Assembly: GCA_030612485.1 (NCBI GenBank)
Contig: JAUWNS010000056.1
Coordinates: forward strand, 1-12,797
Source: Candidatus Bipolaricaulota bacterium
GTDB lineage: Bacteria > Bipolaricaulota > Bipolaricaulia > UBA7950 > UBA9294
DNA length: 12,797 bases
Direction of reading: 5' to 3'
Below are positions 6,989 to 12,797 of this stretch, piece after piece. A model generated the notes under the pieces. That model was given only the letters and a program-made list of their open reading frames with translations. It ran no database searches and had not been told where the DNA came from. The translations under genes were made by a program, and so were the position numbers. Within the stretch, counting starts at the first letter, position 1. Every line of letters begins with the position of its first letter.

Positions 6989-7128
6989 TTGATCATCAAC
7001 ACCCTCAGGATGAACGGAATGAGGACGATGGCGGCGACCATCTGTTCGACCAACCGCTTCTCCCGCAACAGGTTCCAGCCGATGAGCAGGATGAGGATCA
7101 CCGTGATCCCCTGATAGATCCAGGTCAT
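6985..7128 (-). CDS. 47-residue membrane microprotein between permease and hydrolase
   Basis: Not a family I recognise. The protein begins MTWIYQGITVILILLIGWNL and ends in QMVAAIVLIPFILRVLMIK, giving two short hydrophobic helices (about 3-19 and 29-46) joined by a charged LREKRLVEQ turn, so it is probably a hairpin in the membrane. Support for being real is strong. An AAAGGAGG-type Shine-Dalgarno sits just upstream of its ATG, its start overlaps the permease stop as ATGA, and its TGA overlaps the start of the next hydrolase the same way. The size recalls CapE/PgsE (about 47-55 residues), the small accessory protein of Bacillus PGA synthesis. That protein has one membrane span and I see no clear sequence similarity, so a shared role is speculation. 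Confidence 0.8.
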   Translation of the reverse strand: MTWIYQGITVILILLIGWNLLREKRLVEQMVAAIVLIPFILRVLMIK

Positions 7129-8516
7129 ATCTCCTCCTTTGCGCGACGCTCCCCACCTACCCGATCGACGATCATGATCCCCGCTACTGCAGCGATAACT
7201 ACGGCAAGTAGGATCCCATACAGCACCAGGCTATCGCTCCGGAAGATGACCTTCCCCCAGAACTCGGCGGTCGCTATGTACGCGAGGCTGACTCCCACGG
7301 TGAGTAATGCGGGGAGGAGGCACTGGCGAAGGACCTTGGTGTAGTTCTCCTGCTTGACGACCTTGGCCGCGAAGAGTCCGGCTAAGGCGGTGGGCGGCAT
7401 CAGGTCGCCCATCGCCGCGATGAGCGAGAGCGCGGAGGCGACGATGATCTCGTTCGATCCGAGGAGTGCCAGTACGAACGGCACTCCGAGGATCGATGCC
7501 GATCCATACGCCGAGACCGCGCCGAAGATGGGCATGCTCACCCCGATGCTCAGGTAGAGGAGTCCCAACGGTAGTCCTGTCAGCATGGAGACTATGAACC
7601 CGCGTCCTCCGGTAAGGGTCATGATCTGCAGAAACATCCCTACTCCGGCGAGGATCCCCATCACTGGAAGAGCGGCCTTGACTGCGTCCCGTGTGATCGG
7701 TAGTGATTTCATCTTTCGCCCGGTCAGCGGAGCAACCAGCGCACAGAGCATGAAGATCAACGGCATCCCCAGTGGGGGGAAGGCCCGCGGGAACGCACGC
7801 TCCGCACCGATCAGCACCACCAGCAATATCAACGGGAGGTACAGCTTCCACCCGTATTTACTGTGGTAGGACGGAGGAAGGCTCGCCTCGTCGACGCGTG
7901 TTGCCCGTGCCGACCTCAGGCCTAGGAGCAACACGATGACGATCGCCAGTGGGACGGTGAGGATCAATAGCGGCAGGCCAAACCCAATGTACGGCATGTC
8001 GATCCCCCCGCCGATGATCATGACCGGGATGTTCACCGGCGGGGCGATCATCCCCAGGATCCCGGCCATGGCGATGATCGCTCCCGTCTTGTTGCGCGAG
8101 ATTCCAAGGTTCATGAAGACGGGCGCGACAATAGCTCCGGTGGTCAGGACCGCTGCCGTAGATGAGCCGGGGATCATTCCTGCCGACATGGCAAAGAGCA
8201 TCATCAGCACCAGCAGGGATGCCGGCCGGTCTTGGAAGGTGACGATCAAGTGATGGGCGATCGTGTCCAGGAGCCCTGATGCGTGGATCATCCGCATGAA
8301 GATCATCGCCGTGGCGATGATCAACAGTGTGTCAAGGAAACCGAGCGTCCCTTCCGCCAAGTGACGGAGCGGAAAACCTGCTCCACCGATTACCGCACCG
8401 ATGATAGCGGCCCCCACTAGAGAGACGGAGACCGGGAGCTTGAACGCGAATGTCCCTACAAAGAAAACTCCCACCATGGCCACGAGTGGCCACATTTCGG
8501 GTAGGTACTGACTCAT
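7125..8516 (-). CDS. TRAP-type large permease (DctM-like, ion-transporter superfamily)
   Basis: A polytopic membrane transporter of 463 residues, about the size of a DctM/SiaM large subunit, with roughly a dozen hydrophobic segments. Two inverted-repeat hairpin signatures are clear: GMIPGSSTAA (113-122) leading to GILGMIAPPVNIPVMIIGGG (152-171) in the first half, and GAVSAYGSAS (332-341) leading to GDLMPPTALAGLFAAK (370-385) in the second. These correspond to the substrate and sodium sites of TRAP/DASS-fold transporters. No small (DctQ) subunit and no periplasmic binding protein (DctP) is nearby, so either they are elsewhere or the protein works alone. A di- or tricarboxylate, glutamate or a glutamate oligomer is the likely cargo by context. 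It is coupled by ATGA overlaps at both ends. Confidence 0.85.
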   Translation of the reverse strand: MSQYLPEMWPLVAMVGVFFVGTFAFKLPVSVSLVGAAIIGAVIGGAGFPLRHLAEGTLGFLDTLLIIATAMIFMRMIHASGLLDTIAHHLIVTFQDRPASLLVLMMLFAMSAGMIPGSSTAAVLTTGAIVAPVFMNLGISRNKTGAIIAMAGILGMIAPPVNIPVMIIGGGIDMPYIGFGLPLLILTVPLAIVIVLLLGLRSARATRVDEASLPPSYHSKYGWKLYLPLILLVVLIGAERAFPRAFPPLGMPLIFMLCALVAPLTGRKMKSLPITRDAVKAALPVMGILAGVGMFLQIMTLTGGRGFIVSMLTGLPLGLLYLSIGVSMPIFGAVSAYGSASILGVPFVLALLGSNEIIVASALSLIAAMGDLMPPTALAGLFAAKVVKQENYTKVLRQCLLPALLTVGVSLAYIATAEFWGKVIFRSDSLVLYGILLAVVIAAVAGIMIVDRVGGERRAKEEI

Positions 8517-9589
8517 CTAAGGAATTCCCCTAGATTGGCTCCCTCTAGTTCATCGATCGAGAACGGAAACTCGATACTGATAGCCTGATCCGAAGCAGAG
8601 ATCAGTGTGTAGTTATCGAGGATTGCCATCACCGTTCGCAGCTGCGTGCGTACTCGGTGCGAGAGCGGTGCTTTAGGGTCATTCACTACGTCCGGGTACT
8701 CGATCGAGCGTTCCTGGCCCGGGTTGGGTGTCTCCAACAGGAACGCGTAGGCGTCGGTGTAGTCGCCGAACTCGCGGTGGCTGAGGCCGTGGAACTCCTC
8801 CTGCGATACCTCCAGCTTCATGATGATTCCAGTCATCTCCAGGTCGAGGATAGCCATCGCCCCGATATCCAACGCGCGGGGGTGCGCAACGACCATATTA
8901 GCCAATCGCGAGGTGATGGAGGACTCGTGCATGTCGATGACAACATTGACCCGCTCCTGGTCGACGAGTTGAAACAGGGCATAGCTGATCTGCTGTGTCA
9001 GCGTGCCGTCGGCCTTCCCTGGGTGGTTTCGGTTCAGGTTGCGCGCTTCTCTGCCGTCGAATTCGAGCCCTGACGGCTCGTGCACGAAGACCTCCGGATC
9101 CGTTTCCTGGTCCTCGATCTGGGTGTAACGGCTTCCGTACAGGAAATGCCGTGTTTCTCCGGAAGCGGTGATCAGATCGATCCCTTGTGGCGAGGTCGGA
9201 TTGTATGTACCGTCGTTGTAGCGAGCGGCACTGTTATTGGTATGTGGGATGACAAACACCCTTCCCTGAGAGGTCTCTCCCCGTTCCACACAGAGAATGG
9301 CGGCCATCACTGCCGCGATCTCGTTAGGGTGGGTCCCACCGAGAAGGAGAAGAGTCCCCCCTTCCTCCTTTCCCTCCATCACATAGATCGGGGAATCGCC
9401 TGGCGTTCCTGCAAGGGTTGGGAGGTAGTCGCTCAACCAGCGCAGATCCGTCACCCCGTAGCCGGGGCGGATGTCGTGCGAGGCAGGGCCGCCAGAGACG
9501 ACGAGCACTGTTCCCGCCACGAGGACCAGGAGCGCCAAGATAGACCATAACAGGGCCGGGCGAACCAGGTGCGTTCTAATATGGGTCAT
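8513..9589 (-). CDS. Membrane-anchored succinylglutamate desuccinylase/aspartoacylase-like zinc hydrolase (copy 1)
   Basis: A 358-residue paralogue of the gene at 5840-6988 with the same architecture: a single N-terminal transmembrane segment (about 12-32), then an extracytoplasmic M14-like domain. Zinc ligands are His87 and Glu90 in GGTHPNE and His221 in DMHESS. RNLNRNHPG (183-191), SHREFGD (270-276) and LLETPNP (Glu286, candidate general base) are also kept. It lacks the longer C-terminal insert of copy 2 (around its residues 300-325), so the two may differ in substrate. The ATG lies 12 bases after the DUF6305-like gene, and the TGA overlaps the permease start. Substrate assignment to gamma-glutamyl material is inference from context. 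Confidence 0.85.
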   Translation of the reverse strand: MTHIRTHLVRPALLWSILALLVLVAGTVLVVSGGPASHDIRPGYGVTDLRWLSDYLPTLAGTPGDSPIYVMEGKEEGGTLLLLGGTHPNEIAAVMAAILCVERGETSQGRVFVIPHTNNSAARYNDGTYNPTSPQGIDLITASGETRHFLYGSRYTQIEDQETDPEVFVHEPSGLEFDGREARNLNRNHPGKADGTLTQQISYALFQLVDQERVNVVIDMHESSITSRLANMVVAHPRALDIGAMAILDLEMTGIIMKLEVSQEEFHGLSHREFGDYTDAYAFLLETPNPGQERSIEYPDVVNDPKAPLSHRVRTQLRTVMAILDNYTLISASDQAISIEFPFSIDELEGANLGEFLR

Positions 9590-9601
9590 ATTTATTCGGC
9601 C

Positions 9602-10246
9602 CTACCCCTCTTCTTCGGCGGGGAATAGATCCTCTAGGACGACGACGACATCCAACGTCATGGCGACGAAGGCGATCGGGATCTCATTCTCTTCAGCGAT
9701 CGTGGTGAAGAGCCCATCAATGTTTCCGTTCGCTGCCTCATTGAGATTGAGATCGGCCGCTTCCTCCTCCGTGGCAGCTCCCTTGATTATGAGGTAGTCG
9801 GCCAGGGGAGCAAATGTTGTGTTGATCTGGTCGCTCATTGGGCCACGGCGGGCGCTCCCCTCGATGTGCATCGCGATGATCGCGATCCCAAGCTCTTGCG
9901 CCCGGTCGAAGAGCTCCGTCGCCCACTCAATCTCGACATCGATATCCACCCCGGCCGCTCCGAGACCTTTGCTGCTCGCCCCCATAACCACGATGAGGGT
10001 CTTCATCCCCTCGAGATCATCAAGGCTGGCCCGCTGTTCGTAGACAAAGTCGAGGCCCGCCTTCATGGCGAGGATCTTCGCCTGAGCCGCCCCGGCACTC
10101 TGGCCGATCGAGGTGATGAGGATTGGTTGCTCAAACGCGATAACAGCCGGCTCTTCTTCCTCTGTCTCCTGGGCGAGGGTAGGGATCGTGAGTAGCGCCG
10201 TCAATATAAGGCACGCAATCAGGATGAAAAAGCTTCTTCTTCGCAT
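9602..10246 (-). CDS. Secreted protein resembling DUF6305
   Basis: A 214-residue protein with a clear signal peptide (basic MRRR, hydrophobic 7-22, predicted cleavage after TLA-25) followed by an acidic mature N-terminus. The mature part has an alpha/beta layout: PILITSIGQSAGA (41-53), KTLIVVMGASSKGLGAAGVD (82-101), IAIIAMHIEGSARRGPMSD (121-139), ADYLIIKG (149-156), and GNIDGLFTTIA (174-184) near the end. The Gly-rich SSKGLGAAG loop and the H-I-x-G-S-x-RRG segment look like a ligand-binding site. I recall this as the DUF6305 family; the function is unknown. The start is supported by AAAGGAGC upstream. It comes directly after a hairpin terminator and may bind an anionic product of the pathway outside the membrane (speculative). 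Confidence 0.75.
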   Translation of the reverse strand: MRRRSFFILIACLILTALLTIPTLAQETEEEEPAVIAFEQPILITSIGQSAGAAQAKILAMKAGLDFVYEQRASLDDLEGMKTLIVVMGASSKGLGAAGVDIDVEIEWATELFDRAQELGIAIIAMHIEGSARRGPMSDQINTTFAPLADYLIIKGAATEEEAADLNLNEAANGNIDGLFTTIAEENEIPIAFVAMTLDVVVVLEDLFPAEEEG

Positions 10247-10272
10247 GATAGTGCTCCTTTTTCAAGAAAGAT

Positions 10273-10303
10273 CCCGCTGGGTCCGTTCAACGGGCCCAGC
10301 GGG
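10273..10303 (-). terminator. Rho-independent terminator between ggt1 and the DUF6305-like gene
   Basis: The arms 10273-10285 and 10291-10303 form a 13-bp GC-rich stem with one G-T wobble (CCCGCTGGGTCCG against CGGGCCCAGCGGG) around a TTCAA loop. On the minus strand it is followed by the T-rich TCTTTCTT. It lies 18 bases after the ggt1 stop, and about 26 bases before the next start, with no room for a typical promoter. It probably attenuates transcription from the ggt genes into the rest of the cluster rather than ending it. Confidence 0.8.
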
Positions 10304-10320
10304 GATATTCTACCGAGAAC

Positions 10321-12018
10321 CTACGGGCCGGCAGCTCCACCGGAGCGGCGGAACGAACCGACACCGATCATCAAACCGTCCTCTACGATGATCGCGTTGA
10401 ACCCGCCGAAGTAGAGGTCAAGTTCGCCATAGGTCGCTTTCACCTTGTGACCCAGGGCTTCCAGGGCGGCGATCGTCTCCGCGGAGTAGCCGCCCTCCAT
10501 GCGCAGCTCCTTGTAGGCGACCCGGCTGCAGAACTTAGGTGCCTTGATCGCTTCTTCCAGGGTCATTCCAAAGTCGATGACGTTGACGATCGCCCCGACG
10601 ATTGAGGATGGGATACGTCCTGCGCCAGGGCTCCCAACGACGAGGAATACATCACCAAGAGGGTCGCGAACGATCGTCGGCGCGATCACCGTGCGCGGCC
10701 GCTTGTAAGGACCGATCACGTTGACATCATTTGGGTTATCCGGGTTGTAAGCGTTGAAGTTGTGTAGCTCGTTGTTCATGAAGAACCCGTAGCCAGGGAT
10801 CATGTCTCGCGATCCCCAGAAGCTGGAGATTGTCTGCGTGATACTCACAGCGTTTCCATCAGCATCCAACACGCTGATCTGCGTTGTCGACGGGGACTCC
10901 TCTGCCGCGGCTGCACCGATGAGGATATGGACCATCTCCGGGTTTCCGACAGGTGCGGAATAGGTCGGAGAGATGGCGTGCTCGAGATCGATCAGGCCTG
11001 CGCGAGCGTTGGCGTACTCCTCGGAGAGGAGCCCTTCCAGAGGAACGTCGTAGAAATCAGGATCTCCGATGTAGGGCTTCCGATCGGCCGAGGCCAGCAG
11101 CAACGCTTGAGAGATTATGTGAATCGCCCCGGGGTCGTCCCACCCGGTGTAGACCGACAGGTCGAAGTTGTCGAGGATGTTTAGCGTCTCAGCAATTACG
11201 ATACCGGCGACGATCGGCGGGGTGCCGATGATGGTATGCTCGCGGTACTCGCTAATGAGCGCATCGCGGACGACGGCCTGATAGCGCTGTAGGTCGGCGC
11301 TCGTGTAGAAGCCGTCCATCGCCTCGACGATCGCCGCGGCGATCTCTCCCCGGTAGAAGGCGTACGCCCCCTGTTCGGCGATTAACTTTAGCGCGTGGGC
11401 AAGATCCTTATTGACAACCAAGGAGCCAGGCTCGGGAATCAGCCCATCTGGGAAGTAGATCGGTCCAACCACTGGATCGGTCCCTGCATCGGTGTAGCCG
11501 TAGAGGTCGGATAATCGATCGGCCAAGACCTCATCGAGGGGGAAACCCTCCTCAGCGAGCCTGATCGCCGGCGCGAGTACCTCGGAAAGACTCATCGTCC
11601 CGTATTCTTGCAGGGCAAGACAAAGACCGGCCACCACCCCTGGGATGCACGTTGATTCCGGACCGGTGTACGGACTTCTGTCGGTGTTGATGGTCACGTG
11701 TCCAGGAGACCAAGAACGGTAGTCGATCGCCAGGTCGCGGCCATCTGCGAGGCTGAGCACCATGTACCCCTCCCCCCCGAGGCTGGAAGCGTTCGGTTCG
11801 CCGACAGTAATAGCGAACGCGGCCGCTACAGCGGCATCGACCGCGTTACCGCCGGCGGCGAGGATCTCCGCCCCGGCCTGCGATGCCAGTTCGTGCGCCG
11901 TTGCCACCATGCCCTTTGTGCCGGTCGCTACCTGATCGGCGGTTGCCACTACGGCAAAGAGGGCGACCAATAAGACAAGCAGAATGCTAGCGAGCCCTTT
12001 GTTGCTAAATCTATGCAT
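10321..12018 (-). CDS. ggt: Gamma-glutamyltransferase-family enzyme, exported (ggt1)
   Basis: A 565-residue N-terminal-nucleophile hydrolase that should self-cleave into large and small subunits and transfer or hydrolyse gamma-glutamyl groups outside the cytoplasm. The start at ATG 12018 is set by GGGAGG at 12023-12028; a longer frame to a GTG at 12060 is less likely. A signal peptide covers about 1-27 (cleavage near VATA). IDYRSWSP (98-105) holds the Arg that binds the substrate alpha-carboxylate. The autocleavage site is at STTQISVLDADGNAV with nucleophile Thr378 (TTQ instead of the usual TTH). The oxyanion segment is GSPGAGRI. The normally conserved PLSSM substrate loop reads PRTVI, and the C-terminus GSFRRSGGAAGP departs from the usual DPR-x-x-G-x-x-GY. 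It is therefore a divergent member and may prefer another acyl group. Confidence 0.9.
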   Translation of the reverse strand: MHRFSNKGLASILLVLLVALFAVVATADQVATGTKGMVATAHELASQAGAEILAAGGNAVDAAVAAAFAITVGEPNASSLGGEGYMVLSLADGRDLAIDYRSWSPGHVTINTDRSPYTGPESTCIPGVVAGLCLALQEYGTMSLSEVLAPAIRLAEEGFPLDEVLADRLSDLYGYTDAGTDPVVGPIYFPDGLIPEPGSLVVNKDLAHALKLIAEQGAYAFYRGEIAAAIVEAMDGFYTSADLQRYQAVVRDALISEYREHTIIGTPPIVAGIVIAETLNILDNFDLSVYTGWDDPGAIHIISQALLLASADRKPYIGDPDFYDVPLEGLLSEEYANARAGLIDLEHAISPTYSAPVGNPEMVHILIGAAAAEESPSTTQISVLDADGNAVSITQTISSFWGSRDMIPGYGFFMNNELHNFNAYNPDNPNDVNVIGPYKRPRTVIAPTIVRDPLGDVFLVVGSPGAGRIPSSIVGAIVNVIDFGMTLEEAIKAPKFCSRVAYKELRMEGGYSAETIAALEALGHKVKATYGELDLYFGGFNAIIVEDGLMIGVGSFRRSGGAAGP

Positions 12019-12075
12019 TTTTCCTCCCTTTTTTAAATAATCTTTACCTATAAGCAACACAGTGATTCTCTTCTT

Positions 12076-12085
12076 TCACCTCCTT
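12076..12085 (-). promoter_or_regulatory. Perfect Shine-Dalgarno sequence with no well-placed start
   Basis: On the minus strand this is AAGGAGGTGA, fully complementary to the canonical 16S rRNA 3' end, two bases after the ggt2 stop. The nearest in-frame initiator for ggt1 is a GTG at 12060, about 18 bases away, which is too distant for normal use. The ggt1 ATG has its own GGGAGG. The GTG inside the site opens only an 11-codon frame. It may be a relic start, a ribosome standby site or a leader peptide. Confidence 0.4.
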
Positions 12086-12087
12086 CC

Positions 12088-12797
12088 CTAATACCCAGCA
12101 GCTTGACCTCCGCGCCTGGGATCGGCGACCCCAAGGTAGAACAGATCCCCTTCCTCCTCGATGATCTGAATGACGTGCGCCCCACCGAAGTACAGGTCGT
12201 AAGCGCCCTTCCTGGAAAGAGGATGTCCCTTATCCTCTAATGAGGTCTGCACCTCGTCTGGGATGCGTGTTTCAAGGTACAAGGTATCGGTATGACAATA
12301 GAAGCGTGGGGCATCGATCGCTTCCTGTAGTGACAGATCGAAGTCGACCAAGTCTACGATCAATCCAACGATAGTGGTCAGGATCCGTTGCGCTCCTGGC
12401 GACCCTACGATCAGGAACGGAGATCCTTCTTTGAAGAGGAAAGTGGGTGACATGCTGCTCAAGGGGGCCTTCCCCGGAGCGATGCTGTTCGCCATTCCCA
12501 TTTCAGGATCGAAATCGGACATCGTATTGTTCATCAGGATCCCTGTTCCCGGGATGATGAACTTCGCGCCCATGAACGAGTTGAGCGATTGAGTCAGCGC
12601 GACCATGTTCCCATCTCGATCGATCACGGAGAGGTGGGTAGTATCGTTCCCCTCAAAGCTGGATGGGAGCGGATTGAGGTGCGCTTGATCAGGATCGATT
12701 CGCGCGTATAACTCAGCGGCCAACTCCTTGGATAAGAGATCGCTGAGTGGTACGTCTACGAAAGCAGGATCACCCAGGTAAGCGTCGCGGTAGGCAA
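12088..12797 (-). CDS. ggt: Gamma-glutamyltransferase, C-terminal part, runs off the window (ggt2)
   Basis: About 236 codons of the 3' end are present; the 5' end lies beyond 12797. All small-subunit motifs are canonical: the autocleavage and nucleophile site NDTTHLSVIDRDGNMVALTQ, GILMNN, the substrate loop PLSSMSPT, the oxyanion segment GSPGAQRI (GA where E. coli has GG), and the closing DPRRGGQAAGY. It should be an active gamma-glutamyltransferase or hydrolase, presumably exported like ggt1, although its signal peptide is not visible. Compared with its tandem paralogue ggt1 it keeps the classical residues, so the pair has probably divided functions. The gap to ggt1 is 69 bases and both lie in the same operon orientation. 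Confidence 0.92.
   Translation of the reverse strand, partial: AYRDAYLGDPAFVDVPLSDLLSKELAAELYARIDPDQAHLNPLPSSFEGNDTTHLSVIDRDGNMVALTQSLNSFMGAKFIIPGTGILMNNTMSDFDPEMGMANSIAPGKAPLSSMSPTFLFKEGSPFLIVGSPGAQRILTTIVGLIVDLVDFDLSLQEAIDAPRFYCHTDTLYLETRIPDEVQTSLEDKGHPLSRKGAYDLYFGGAHVIQIIEEEGDLFYLGVADPRRGGQAAGY

Noticed and set aside
6989..7156. Upstream extension of the second metallohydrolase to 7156
   Set aside because: It is the shadow of the 47-residue membrane protein gene. The ATG at 6988 gives a clean signal anchor and the ATGA overlap.
1..12797. CRISPR arrays, tRNA or rRNA genes
   Set aside because: No regularly spaced direct repeats, no cloverleaf-like or rRNA-like sequence was recognised on reading either strand.

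Overview
The window is bacterial, moderately GC-rich DNA. Its right three quarters is one long minus-strand gene cluster for making, processing and probably transporting poly-gamma-glutamate (PGA) or gamma-glutamyl compounds. Its left quarter is decayed mobile and accessory DNA. The lineage cannot be fixed from the sequence. The PgsB-PgsC-PgsW set with tandem gamma-glutamyltransferases and several exported or membrane-anchored enzymes suggests an anaerobic, possibly uncultivated, bacterium rather than a Bacillus-type capsule former (inference).

Left flank (1-2609): an N-terminally truncated, frameshifted IS110-type transposase (77-551, +) is followed by the last 45 codons of a tyrosine recombinase (770-907, +). 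Two apparently intact minus-strand genes come next: a ribbon-helix-helix protein (1599-1793) and a membrane-anchored DUF192-like protein (950-1501). A stretch without a recognisable gene follows, then a higB-higA toxin-antitoxin remnant (2242-2609, +). Only the toxin's C-terminus remains and the antitoxin is broken by a small deletion.

PGA cluster (2445-12797, all minus; transcription runs right to left): ggt2 (C-terminal part, runs off the window) > ggt1 > hairpin terminator > secreted DUF6305-like protein > membrane-anchored AspA/AstE-like metallohydrolase 1 > TRAP-type large permease > 47-residue membrane protein > AspA/AstE-like metallohydrolase 2 > pgsB > pgsC > pgsW > ybaK. Five junctions are ATGA start/stop overlaps, so the block from hydrolase 1 to pgsW is very probably one translationally coupled unit. 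No CapA/PgsA is visible; PgsW occupies the usual place after pgsC.

Working model (inference): PgsB (ATP-dependent amide ligase) and PgsC (membrane partner) polymerise glutamate, and PgsW supports export or assembly outside the membrane. The two gamma-glutamyltransferases and two zinc hydrolases trim or remodel gamma-linked products on the outer face, and the permease moves a carboxylate such as glutamate or an oligomer. The most noteworthy points are the hydrolase/permease/microprotein module fused by overlaps to pgsBCW, the divergent active-site loops of ggt1, and a ybaK gene whose last ~55 codons read antisense through the dead higA.
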